64,000 nt of DNA from Bifidobacterium primatium (GTDB taxonomy: Bacteria; Actinomycetota; Actinomycetes; Actinomycetales; Bifidobacteriaceae), in contig NZ_PEBI01000003.1 in NCBI RefSeq assembly GCF_002802875.1, forward strand, positions 124,001 to 188,000, read 5' to 3'. Made by a program: the position numbers and the translations under genes. Under the pieces are notes generated by a model. That model worked only from the letters and a program-made list of their open reading frames with translations, ran no database searches and had not been told where the DNA came from. Positions 42,976-52,100 of the stretch are shown here, one piece after another. How positions within the stretch are numbered: position 1 is the first letter of the stretch; each line of letters starts with the position of its first letter.

Positions 42976-45900
42976 TCACTCCTCCAGCTTGTGGTGGGGC
43001 CAGGTCCAGGTGGCGACGTCCTTGCGCTTGCGGTCCAGGGCGGGGATGGATCGCAGGGCGCCGCCGAGACGCAGGTAATTGACGAGCACGCCGTCATCGA
43101 GATCGATGTCGAGGTTGCGGGTGGCGAGCGGATAGAGGACCTTGTCCTCGTATTCGCGGCATTCCGTGATGGCGGCCCGCATCTTCTCCCCCGCACGCAC
43201 GTCGCGCGCCGAATCAGAGGCGAGCAGACGGCCCGACTGCGCGTCGAGCTTGGCCACGTAGTCGCGCAGGTAGCCGAGCACGTTGCTCGTGGTGACCGGC
43301 GTGTACCGGTGCAAGCATACAAGAGCCCTGAACGAGCCCTTGTTGTCGCGACGGCTGGAATACATCCAGTAGATCGGACGGCTCTTGTACATCTTCACAT
43401 GGTCGTTGTAGAAGTCGTTCACGAAATACTTGCGCAGGGATTTGCCGAGCATGGATTCGGCATACGCCACGTTCTCGCCGAGTCGTTCCTCGCCGTAGAC
43501 GACGGCCAGGAACGTGCGGAAGCGGGAGACGATGTCGTCCTCGAACCATTCATCCGACGTGATCGGGATGACGTTGTCCTCGTCGGGCATGAAGCGCGGG
43601 TTCGGCACCTCGCGCAGGTAGTTGTCCAACGTCTGGCCCTGCGAGGCGAGGATGAGGCCCGGCTTGTCGATGCTGTAGCGGCCGAACATGCAGCCGACGG
43701 CGTACGAGATGAGCTCCTTGACGAGGTCGCGGGCCATGAGCGTATCGCGTTCGGCCGGGTCAGCTTTCGGATACGCGAACGCCGGATTGCGTTTCAGCGA
43801 GACGCGTTCCAACGGCACGTCACACGGCACTTCGTCACGCACCCCATACGCATCCGCCACCAGTTCGTTGTTGCGAGCCTCACGCTCCCGCTGCTCCTCG
43901 GCGATTCGCTTGCACCGCTCGATATACGCGGCAACGATTTCAGCCAGACTTCGGCCTCGGCCCCCGCTGGCGGGGGCTGTCAGCGCAGCTGACTGGGGGT
44001 GGCTGGTCTCTTCCGCAACCGTCCCCTCCACAATCGGCAACCCCACAAAATCCCACGACGTCTCAAAAGAGTCCCAATCGGACTTGGAGGTGGAGATGAG
44101 GGATTCGATGAGTTGCTTATTATCTTCCGTGTTGGAGGGCAAAGGGATTTTTTCGATATAACCCGGATGCAGATTAAGCGTTGGATTCAATCCATCAAGA
44201 ATCACTCGGGCGACAACTGAATTCAACAGTCCTAGAAGTGACACATTATCTTCGGATTGTGCTACGCCCGCTGCTGCATCAAACAGATGTCCCGCATAAT
44301 TAATACGGAAAGATTGCTCCCCGCTTGAAATAACAGTCCAACTAATTCCCGGCTTAAAAATTCGGTCAAGATTAAAATTCGTCGCTCGGACTCTGCTGCC
44401 ATCTTCTGTTAATTCATGCTGAATTGTGCACCCATCATGCTTCCAATTAACCAGGGACGACTCATTCCCATACCACCTGCGAAACTCCCCTCCCTTCGCA
44501 TACATAAACCATGTATAGCTGGACTCAGCCGCATGTCGCCTATCGGTTTCACTAAACCCAACCGCACACTGGTCGACTTCATGCCACAGCCTAACGAATT
44601 TGTCATTATTCGCAGTCACCATACCCTTAGATACACGGGTAGTATCACCGAGATTATGCCCGGAACGGAAAACATTCATCACTCCAGCCGGAAGCCAGTA
44701 CACGATGGGCGAGCCGGGAATCCGCGTGAAATCATCCTGATCACACTCATAGAAATGCCTAGCCATAGGAGCCTCATCCAAAAACTTGCCGTTCAAGACA
44801 GCCCGGTGAGCGGCGATAATCTCCCGTGAGCGAGGGCCCTGCTGCTTTGCACCGACGAAATCACTCAGCCGAACAAAGCAGCTCTTCTCATCAGAAAGAC
44901 CTCGTTCCAATACAAAAGTACAAATGGGTACAGTAGCCCCATCGAAACCAGAGTATTCAAGTTGAATCAACGACGACAAATGCTCACGGCTAATAATCCG
45001 CTGACGCAGCTTTTCGTAAGAGTTAATGAACATCCATACATACGGAGACATGAAACCGAGACGCCCATGAGCCGGCACAAGTAGAAGACATCTGTAAATG
45101 AACGCGGCGAACAGATCCGCTTTGCCGTCCTTGTAGTTGTGGTTTACGTAGCTCTTGAGCTCGGCACCCATGTTGTTCGAGCCCATGTACGGCGGATTGG
45201 CGACCACGGCCATGTATTGGCGTGCGAGGTATCGGGTCTGAGTGAGGACGGTTTCGGCCTTTGCCCTGAGGGCTTCGTGGTCGATGAGGGAGTCGCCGGT
45301 GAAGAAGGCCGGCTGGGCTGTGGGGGTGTCACCACCCTCAGTCCCGGCTTCGCCGGGCCAGCTCCCGCCAGCGGGAGCCGAGGCCGACTTCGTCGAGGCG
45401 GCGAGGTCGGCGAGCTCCTTCGATGGCTGGATGAGGGAGCCGGTGATGTTGGCCTGGGCGTATGTGTTCCAGATTTCGGGGTCGAATTCCACCTGGTACA
45501 TGCGGTTGAGCTCGTTTGCCTCGTCATCGGTGAACGACACCGGCTCGATGCGCCGGATGTGCGGGCGCACGCCGCGGTTGCGGCGGAAGAAACGACGGTA
45601 ACGGTCGCGCGCCTTCATCAGCAGTGCGAACTCGGCCAGGTTCGCCGCACGCTCGTCGATCTCCATGCCATAGAGGTTGTGCTCCAGAATCAGCGCGGGA
45701 ATCTCGTTCGGGGAATAGCCCTGCTCCTCGTAGATGGCGTAGAGCAGGTCGAACGCGTAGGTGAGCATGTGGCCGGAACCGCAGGCGGGGTCGCATACGG
45801 TGAGGGATTCGGGGGTGGAAAGATCCTTCGACTCGCTACGCTCGCTCAGGATGACATTGGGGACAGAGGGATCCGAGGACTCAGGGATGTAATACTCCCA

Positions 45901-46779
45901 CTGTTTGGAAAGGTGGGATTCGGGGTGGGATTGGGTCCAGAGGCGGCCGACGGTGTTCTGTACCAGGTAGCGTACGATCCAGTCCGGGGTGAACAGCTGC
46001 GTGGCGGCCGGAATCTCAGCCGCGCCGGCCTTGCCGCTCTTCTTGAATCCGGCCATCACCTCGTCCTTGCGCTGGGAGATGTAGAACTGGTACAGCCAGC
46101 CGATGATCTCCACGTTGCCGCGCTGCTCGCCTGCGGCATCCACCGTGATGCAGTCCTCCGGGCTCATGGCCTCCAATGCACGACGCAGCACCGAACCCGA
46201 CGCCAGCAGATCCGCCGGCATGAGCAGCTCGTCCACGCCGCGGTCAAGGTTCTCCTCACCTTCGAACATGGAGGGAATCGCATCATGCCAGTGCCGGCAG
46301 TACGCCTGCAATAGCAGACCATACGCCTCGCCCTGCGGGTCGTCGCTCGCACGCGTGCCATCGATCAGCGCCTCGACCGCGCTCTGCACGCCGGCCGTGC
46401 GGTTCGCACGATTCTCCTCGAACACGGCCGGATCATACACACCGCGCAACGCCTCCGACAGCACCTGCGGCAGGCCGTTCACATCGGCCACATCCTCCGC
46501 GGACACCACATGCAAATCCGTATATCCCAGCACATCCATGTACCGCAAGGCGATGATGCGGTTGAACCATCGGTACGCATACCGTTCCGTCACGGCGGCG
46601 AAGCCGGTGTCGCCGCCGCCCTCCGCCCTGATGATCTCCTCCAGGCGGGCGACCACCTTCGGCATGTCCGCGCGGGCTCGGGAGGCGGGCTCCAACGCCG
46701 CCCTCATGCGGGCGGCGATCGACGTCATCAGTTCGGTGCGCGATTCGGCGGCGAACGCCTGGAGTCTGTTCGTATTCAC
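42976..46779 (-). CDS. pglX: BREX adenine-specific DNA methyltransferase PglX
   Basis: A 1267-residue methyltransferase marking self DNA (N6-adenine) in type 1 BREX. Motif I is DPACGSGHML (about residue 330) and the catalytic motif is VANPPYMGSNN (about 528). The region after it, residues about 590-920, is the target-recognition part and has lower G+C. The C-terminus is conserved (FMPDEDNVIPITSDEWFEDDI). Oddities: in-frame repeat insertions at residues about 309-320, 465-482 and 926-943. The start overlaps the brxC stop (ATGA). Confidence 0.95.
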   Translation of the reverse strand: MNTNRLQAFAAESRTELMTSIAARMRAALEPASRARADMPKVVARLEEIIRAEGGGDTGFAAVTERYAYRWFNRIIALRYMDVLGYTDLHVVSAEDVADVNGLPQVLSEALRGVYDPAVFEENRANRTAGVQSAVEALIDGTRASDDPQGEAYGLLLQAYCRHWHDAIPSMFEGEENLDRGVDELLMPADLLASGSVLRRALEAMSPEDCITVDAAGEQRGNVEIIGWLYQFYISQRKDEVMAGFKKSGKAGAAEIPAATQLFTPDWIVRYLVQNTVGRLWTQSHPESHLSKQWEYYIPESSDPSVPNVILSERSESKDLSTPESLTVCDPACGSGHMLTYAFDLLYAIYEEQGYSPNEIPALILEHNLYGMEIDERAANLAEFALLMKARDRYRRFFRRNRGVRPHIRRIEPVSFTDDEANELNRMYQVEFDPEIWNTYAQANITGSLIQPSKELADLAASTKSASAPAGGSWPGEAGTEGGDTPTAQPAFFTGDSLIDHEALRAKAETVLTQTRYLARQYMAVVANPPYMGSNNMGAELKSYVNHNYKDGKADLFAAFIYRCLLLVPAHGRLGFMSPYVWMFINSYEKLRQRIISREHLSSLIQLEYSGFDGATVPICTFVLERGLSDEKSCFVRLSDFVGAKQQGPRSREIIAAHRAVLNGKFLDEAPMARHFYECDQDDFTRIPGSPIVYWLPAGVMNVFRSGHNLGDTTRVSKGMVTANNDKFVRLWHEVDQCAVGFSETDRRHAAESSYTWFMYAKGGEFRRWYGNESSLVNWKHDGCTIQHELTEDGSRVRATNFNLDRIFKPGISWTVISSGEQSFRINYAGHLFDAAAGVAQSEDNVSLLGLLNSVVARVILDGLNPTLNLHPGYIEKIPLPSNTEDNKQLIESLISTSKSDWDSFETSWDFVGLPIVEGTVAEETSHPQSAALTAPASGGRGRSLAEIVAAYIERCKRIAEEQREREARNNELVADAYGVRDEVPCDVPLERVSLKRNPAFAYPKADPAERDTLMARDLVKELISYAVGCMFGRYSIDKPGLILASQGQTLDNYLREVPNPRFMPDEDNVIPITSDEWFEDDIVSRFRTFLAVVYGEERLGENVAYAESMLGKSLRKYFVNDFYNDHVKMYKSRPIYWMYSSRRDNKGSFRALVCLHRYTPVTTSNVLGYLRDYVAKLDAQSGRLLASDSARDVRAGEKMRAAITECREYEDKVLYPLATRNLDIDLDDGVLVNYLRLGGALRSIPALDRKRKDVATWTWPHHKLEE
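43951..44002. repeat. Palindromic repeat module inside pglX (copy 1)
   Basis: A module of about 52 bases with a first hairpin (GCCCCCGC/GCGGGGGC) and a second (GTCAGC/GCTGAC). It is an inverted counterpart of the module at 45332-45387: 29 bases match with two differences, the inner hairpin differs in both arms. It is read in frame as part of pglX, encoding PQSAALTAPASGGRGR. Confidence 0.8.
45332..45387. repeat. Palindromic repeat module inside pglX (copy 2, inverted)
   Basis: Inverted copy of the module at 43951-44002 with hairpins GCTCCCGC/GCGGGAGC and CCCGGC/GCCGGG. It is translated as ASAPAGGSWPGEAGTEGG in pglX. The pair encloses the low-G+C recognition region. Confidence 0.8.
45821..45855. 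repeat. SERSESKDL-type dispersed repeat inside pglX
   Basis: About 35 bases (AGATCCTTCGACTCGCTACG onwards to 45855) match a dispersed bacterial repeat whose complement encodes ILSERSESKDL. It contributes VILSERSESKDLS in frame, about 15 residues before the methyltransferase motif I. Confidence 0.7.
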
Positions 46780-49700
46780 AGCAGGATCTTCTTTCCTTCG
46801 TTGATGGCATGGATGAGGGTGCGTCGGTAGGATTCGAGGAAGGTATCCACGTCATGCTCGTTCTCCAACGCCGTCACCGGCTTGGGAACGGGAATGGTGG
46901 TGATGACCACGCTTCGCCGCACGACGGATGTGACGGATGCCCCATCGTCGTGAACGGTTTTGGCGACGTGACGGCCGGAACGTTGCGATTCCTCCGCCTC
47001 CTCACCGGTGCCCGGCTGCTCGGAACGATGCGATGTATCGGTAGCGGGCGTCTCGTCAGGCTTACGGGATTCGACGGTCTTCTCATGCTGACGGGCAAGC
47101 GCCTCGTCCAGCTGCGTCATGAGCGTGGCATACAGGCTCTGCTGTACGACATCCGCGTTCTGCCGGATGTCGGCGATGTACTTGGCGCTTCCCGCCTTGC
47201 CCGCGAACTCGTCCAGCCTCCGGCCCACCAGCTGCCGCACCGACTCGTCCACGTTCGCGTACGAGTCGGATTGCATAATGCTTTCGCGCACCGAGTCGAT
47301 GACGGCGAGCGCCTGCGAGCGCTCCTGTTCGATCAGCCGGTCCAATGCGGCGCGCAGTTCGTCCACCATGGTCTTGAGCTGGTTGATGCGGTTGCCCCGG
47401 TGAAGGTTCGGGTCGTTCGCCAATGTCAGGGTGTCATCGCGCTTCCGCTGTACGTCAGCCGGCGCAAGCGTGAAGTTCGATTCGTTGTCGTGCAGGTATG
47501 CCATGCAATCGCTGAGCACGGTCTTCTGCGCGCCGTTGAGTATCTGCCGGATCGGCGAGACGATGTCGTCCTTGTCGTCGAGCAGCTGTTCGTCACCGTC
47601 CTCTTCGTCGTCGGTGATGAACGATTCGAGCATCCACTGGTCGCCGTGCGCCACCGCCCGGTTCAGACGTGCGATGACTTCATCCAGTCGCTTGGTGAAC
47701 GCGAACCGGTTGTTGACGTCGCGCAGGTGCCGCAGGTCGGCGGCCTCGTCGCTGAGCGCATCGCGTATGGCCGCGGCCATGGCCGGCGGATCGGATGGCA
47801 GACCCGACTCCGGGGCGTCGAAGTAGTCGCCGTAGAATCGGCGCAGTCGGCGCACCTTGGCCGCGTCGTACTGTTTGGGCACCTCCACGACGATGGAGTT
47901 CTGCTTCTTGGTGCTGGTGAGCACGGCGACGGCTTCGGTGCGTTCCACCTTGCGGCTGTCGACCATGAGCGTGACCTGCCCCGTGCCGTACAGGTGCAGC
48001 AGACAGGCCAGCACGGCTGCGTAGGGCCAGCCGTACGGCGGCTCGCCGTAGTGCGAGATGACGGCGTGCACCGTGGGTTTGACGGTCTTCGACCGCATGA
48101 TGAACGAGAGCACGTCCTGCGCCGGCGCATCGATCTTGGAGCGGGCGTCCGAGGTGCCGGGCAGTGTCTCCCCGTCCGGAATCGCGGCGTCGTCGAGTAC
48201 TTTGCCCAGCCCTTTCTCGTCGTAGCGTACGCCGGCGAGCATGGCGAGGTTGGGATAGTATTTGCCGATCATCAGACCCATCGCCTCGGCTATGCGACCT
48301 TCCGCGGTAGTGGACTTCAATTCGAGGGGCAGGCCGTTGTACGCGAACACGGCGTTCATGATCGATTCGCGCAGCGTGGTCTTCAACGTGCGTCTCATCA
48401 TCGACAGCGCCGTGTTCTTCTCGCCGATGATGCGCATACGCTGTTCGGAGGTCTCCTGGTTGCGCAGGTTCAGCTTCACGTATTTCGAGGTCTTCAGATA
48501 CATGACGGCGTCGTTAGTGAACGTCTTCTCGTCGGGCAGGATGATGCGCACCACGTTACGTTCGCCGGCGCCCTGCATGATCTTGGCGTCCACGTCCGTG
48601 CCGTCCAATGGCGTCACCAGGTGCAGTACCGTGGCCTGCGTCTGGCCTATGGTCGAGCCGTCGATGGTCAGACCGTAGCGGAACGGCGCCTTCTGCGGCC
48701 CGTATTCGATGCGATGCGTGCCGCCGCCGAGGATGTCCACGCCGAGAACCTCGCCGATGAACGAACGGATGTCGCCGTCGGTGATGTCGACGTTCTTGAT
48801 CTCCTTTTCAATCTCCTGCTCGTCGTTGGTCAGGTATTCGTAGAACTCGCCGTTACGGTGCACGTAGTTGCCGGCCTCCAGCACGTCGAGCACGCGGCGG
48901 ATGCGGTTCTCGAACTCGGGGATGTTCTCGTCGAAGCGTCCCAGCACGAGCACGCGTAGATTGCGCACCGTGGCCTTGAACCCCTGCACGTGCTTCACCA
49001 TGAGCAGTGCCTTGAGCAGGGAGAGGGCGAGCGGCTTGTCGTCGTTCTCGGGCAGTTGGCTGTTCGCCTCGTTGATGCGGTAGTTGGCGGAGGTCTGCAA
49101 GGTGCCGGCGATGCCGTCGTAGAACCTGCTGAACGGGATGATGCTGCCGAACGGCAGGCTTCGGCAGGCCATGAGCGCGATGCTCACCGTGCTGAGCATC
49201 GAACGTTCGCCCACGGACCGGTGCGCACCCTCGAAGAAGCCCGCATCGGACATGCCTCGCATGGCGTTGTGGAACAGGCCGAACTCGTAGTTCATGAACG
49301 GGTATGAGTCGACGAAATCGTCTTCGGAACCGAATTTGTTCGTGCGGAACTGTTGGGCGCCGCCCTCGCCCTGGAAGTCGAACAGCGTGCCGAGATTACC
49401 CTGCTGGCGGGCGAATAGCCGTTCGATCATCGGACGTGCCTCGTCGGTCTTGACGAGCAGACGCTTCTGGATCACCTCGATGGCGTCGGTGCTGTCGAGC
49501 CGCATGTTGATGTCGAACCGACCCTTGATCTTCGTCAGATCGATGCCCTGGTTCACGGTGCGGCCCTCGATGACCTTGTCGAGGTCCTCCTGCGAGGTGA
49601 CGAACACCCATGCGCGGCCGTTCGTGCGGGAGAACAGCTCCTCGGTCACGGTCTGCAGATTGAGCATGCGCTCCGGTTTGCCGCCGACGAACTGACCCAC

Positions 49701-50531
49701 CTCGTCAACGAGGAACAGGATGCGCCGGTTCGGCTCCTGTACGTCCAGCCAGGCGTTCACGTCGTCGGCGAAGTCGGCGATGGTGGGACGATACTGCGCC
49801 TGATAGTCGGCGATGATCAGACGGTCGTCACGTACCGGTTTGCCGGTGGCCTCGGTGAACGCCTCGCTGATCTCCTCCTCCCAGAACTGGGATTCGGCGC
49901 GCCCCTGCTCCCACGGTTTACCGACCTTCTGCTCGAACAGCTTCTTGAACGCCTCCAGCTTGCCGTTGTTGTCGAGGTCATGCTCGAATTTGGCGATGTA
50001 CCGGTTTGCACCGAAATAGCCGCGCGACTCGTTGAACACGCGGACGAACGCGTCGGTCAGCGCGTTCGGATTGTTGTTCTGCGCCTTGCTGTCGATGTTG
50101 AACAGCAGCGAGGTGGCGGGGATCTCCAGATTCCGGCGCAGCAGGGCCTCAAGCGTGTTGTTGCCCGCATCGGCCGCCTTGCGCATGAGCGTATGCACGG
50201 CCTGTTCGCGCGGGACCATGGTGGCGGCGTCGGCGAACGCCTCGGGCACGTCGCCGAGGATGTGCGAGAGGATCTTCAGCAGGTGAGATTTACCGGAACC
50301 GAAGTAGCCGGAGATCCACACGCCGTTCGTGTGGTGCGAGCCCGGCTCGTTGTACTCGTCCAACAGCATCTCCATGCTGTTCTGAATCTCGTTGGTCAGC
50401 ACGTATTCGTCGATCTCGTCCCTGAGGTTCTTGTCGTCGCTGGCCTTGACCACGCCGTCGATGCGCTGGTCGATGTTCTTGACGAACATGCTCCGCAACG
50501 TCATCATACCGACTTCCGATTCACTCCCCAT
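46776..50531 (-). CDS. brxC: BREX P-loop ATPase BrxC
   Basis: A 1251-residue core ATPase of type 1 BREX. Walker A is GYFGSGKSH near residue 74, with LFLVDEVGQF as Walker B near 265. The middle and C-terminal parts contain long helices, including LDRLIEQERSQALAVIDS. AAAGGAGCGAGC precedes the ATG at 50531. It overlaps pglX by the ATGA junction at 46776-46779. BrxC is required for both BREX methylation and exclusion in studied systems. Confidence 0.95.
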   Translation of the reverse strand: MGSESEVGMMTLRSMFVKNIDQRIDGVVKASDDKNLRDEIDEYVLTNEIQNSMEMLLDEYNEPGSHHTNGVWISGYFGSGKSHLLKILSHILGDVPEAFADAATMVPREQAVHTLMRKAADAGNNTLEALLRRNLEIPATSLLFNIDSKAQNNNPNALTDAFVRVFNESRGYFGANRYIAKFEHDLDNNGKLEAFKKLFEQKVGKPWEQGRAESQFWEEEISEAFTEATGKPVRDDRLIIADYQAQYRPTIADFADDVNAWLDVQEPNRRILFLVDEVGQFVGGKPERMLNLQTVTEELFSRTNGRAWVFVTSQEDLDKVIEGRTVNQGIDLTKIKGRFDINMRLDSTDAIEVIQKRLLVKTDEARPMIERLFARQQGNLGTLFDFQGEGGAQQFRTNKFGSEDDFVDSYPFMNYEFGLFHNAMRGMSDAGFFEGAHRSVGERSMLSTVSIALMACRSLPFGSIIPFSRFYDGIAGTLQTSANYRINEANSQLPENDDKPLALSLLKALLMVKHVQGFKATVRNLRVLVLGRFDENIPEFENRIRRVLDVLEAGNYVHRNGEFYEYLTNDEQEIEKEIKNVDITDGDIRSFIGEVLGVDILGGGTHRIEYGPQKAPFRYGLTIDGSTIGQTQATVLHLVTPLDGTDVDAKIMQGAGERNVVRIILPDEKTFTNDAVMYLKTSKYVKLNLRNQETSEQRMRIIGEKNTALSMMRRTLKTTLRESIMNAVFAYNGLPLELKSTTAEGRIAEAMGLMIGKYYPNLAMLAGVRYDEKGLGKVLDDAAIPDGETLPGTSDARSKIDAPAQDVLSFIMRSKTVKPTVHAVISHYGEPPYGWPYAAVLACLLHLYGTGQVTLMVDSRKVERTEAVAVLTSTKKQNSIVVEVPKQYDAAKVRRLRRFYGDYFDAPESGLPSDPPAMAAAIRDALSDEAADLRHLRDVNNRFAFTKRLDEVIARLNRAVAHGDQWMLESFITDDEEDGDEQLLDDKDDIVSPIRQILNGAQKTVLSDCMAYLHDNESNFTLAPADVQRKRDDTLTLANDPNLHRGNRINQLKTMVDELRAALDRLIEQERSQALAVIDSVRESIMQSDSYANVDESVRQLVGRRLDEFAGKAGSAKYIADIRQNADVVQQSLYATLMTQLDEALARQHEKTVESRKPDETPATDTSHRSEQPGTGEEAEESQRSGRHVAKTVHDDGASVTSVVRRSVVITTIPVPKPVTALENEHDVDTFLESYRRTLIHAINEGKKILL

Positions 50532-50620
50532 GCTCGCTCCTTTGCTCGTATTCCTCTGATTCGTAAGTCATGTTTCATATATGAGCGGATTGCATTCGTG
50601 TTGCAGTCCCGCCGCAACGA

Positions 50621-51322
50621 TTACTGCCCGCCGAGCGGGTCCTCCATGCTATTGAGGCTGAACGACCGATAGTAGTTGTCCGCTCCGAGACGGTCGAACA
50701 GACGCATCGTGGAGACCATGCTCGCCGTCTTCGCATATGTGCCGGGGAAGAACAGCACCACGGGACGCGACTGCTCGAACACCAGCTGGATGCGTTCCAT
50801 CAGCGTATGCGTGCGAATGTACGGATACACCCTGCCCACGCCGGTGATGAACACGATGTCGGCCTGGTGATGCTCCCGCGCCTCGCGATACCGTTCGGCG
50901 ATGGCGTTCATCAGATCGTCCTTGTCGGGGCTGAGCTTGTCTACCAACGACTGGAGGAACATGTCACCCACCTCCCCGTCCGGGGACGCCCGATGCAGGC
51001 GCGGCTCCTTCTTCAGCACGCGGTCGAAGATGCGGCTCTCCTGGAGCACCTCGATTGCCGTGTCATACAAATCGATGACCAGCACGCCCGGGGAGGCGTC
51101 GCCGGCCTCCGGCGTCATGGACTGCAGACGGTTCGCCAACTGCGCGATGCGCCGCTCCACCTCAAGCTCCTGGGAGGGCGGATATGCATAGATGTAGTTC
51201 GCCGGCTCACCCGCCGTGTCGCTGCCGTCGCGGAACGACTGACGACGCATGATGGCGAACAGGCTGTCGAATTCACGCTCGATGTCACGCGGCTCACGCT
51301 GCACCATGTTGGAAACCGCCAT
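50621..51322 (-). CDS. brxB: BREX protein BrxB (DUF1788)
   Basis: A 233-residue soluble protein of the DUF1788 family. The family marks are VLVIDLYDTAIEVLQE, IVFITGVGRVYPYIRTHTLMERIQ and RPVVLFFPGTY near residues 80-190. GAGGAGGGATG precedes the ATG at 51322. It lies 15 bases after brxA and 89 before brxC. Its exact role in the BREX complex is not settled. Confidence 0.93.
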   Translation of the reverse strand: MAVSNMVQREPRDIEREFDSLFAIMRRQSFRDGSDTAGEPANYIYAYPPSQELEVERRIAQLANRLQSMTPEAGDASPGVLVIDLYDTAIEVLQESRIFDRVLKKEPRLHRASPDGEVGDMFLQSLVDKLSPDKDDLMNAIAERYREAREHHQADIVFITGVGRVYPYIRTHTLMERIQLVFEQSRPVVLFFPGTYAKTASMVSTMRLFDRLGADNYYRSFSLNSMEDPLGGQ

Positions 51323-51337
51323 ACGTACATCCCTCCT

Positions 51338-51940
51338 CTACAATCCGGGCTCGCCCATCGGAAAGAATCCAAACGATTCCGGCCTGTCTCTCAGCATATC
51401 GGCAATCTCGGGACTCAGTAGGGAAGGCACGATGAGATTCCCCCGCTGTTCCAGCAGACCGGCCTCGAACATGGCGTGGAACACGTTCTGCCGCAGCTTC
51501 TTCGCCGTCGACTCGCTGAGACCCTCCAGCTCAGGATGCCACATGGCCTTCTTCAGCACGAACCGGTCGTAATCCACGTAGGTCACGGTCGGTATCCCCA
51601 TCAGATAATGGTCCCGCAGCACTTCGTTGGCGAACTCCCCCACCAGCGTGTAATGCCGGCACATCGCCACCCACATGAGTGCGGCCTGGTCACCTGATGG
51701 GGTCCCTTCATCGGCAAGATAACGCAATTCGTCTTCCGAAAGCGCACTGAGTCGTTTCACCGTTTCACCGGCGATGCGTTTGCCGGCGGCAAGCGTACGG
51801 ACCCCGAGCAGATTGTCGTCCGTCACGATTCGCCGGGCAACCGACCAATCCCCCTGCTCCAGAAACACGCGCGCAACGACGACACCCTGCGAAGCCAGCA
51901 GACCACCGACCGTAAACGACAACCGATACCGTTCCGCCAT
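51338..51940 (-). CDS. brxA: BREX protein BrxA (DUF1819)
   Basis: A 200-residue protein of the DUF1819 family, a DNA-binding helical protein and usually the first gene of type 1 BREX operons, as here. Recognisable segments are LSFTVGGLLASQGVVVARVFLEQGDW, VAMCRHYTLVGEFANEVLRDHYL and LRQNVFHAMFEAGLL. AAAGGAGCGC precedes the ATG at 51940. The 160-base gap upstream separates it from a divergent SWIM-domain gene and must hold the BREX promoter; I see no clear operator there. Confidence 0.93.
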   Translation of the reverse strand: MAERYRLSFTVGGLLASQGVVVARVFLEQGDWSVARRIVTDDNLLGVRTLAAGKRIAGETVKRLSALSEDELRYLADEGTPSGDQAALMWVAMCRHYTLVGEFANEVLRDHYLMGIPTVTYVDYDRFVLKKAMWHPELEGLSESTAKKLRQNVFHAMFEAGLLEQRGNLIVPSLLSPEIADMLRDRPESFGFFPMGEPGL

Positions 51941-52100
51941 CGTCGCGCTCCTTTCATCGTTTCCATTTCACGCGAATATTTCAGTTTATCACCTACTACA
52001 CGACCGGCGTTCGGACCCTAGCGCCACATGAGACCGCAACCGTTGGTCTCTCATGTCACTCATGGCTCCCATGATACGGCTCCGCGTTTACACTCGAATC

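Noticed and set aside
43951-45387. A complete phase-variation cassette for pglX
   Set aside because: No site-specific recombinase and no second partial pglX copy lie in the window, so only a recombination potential can be claimed.
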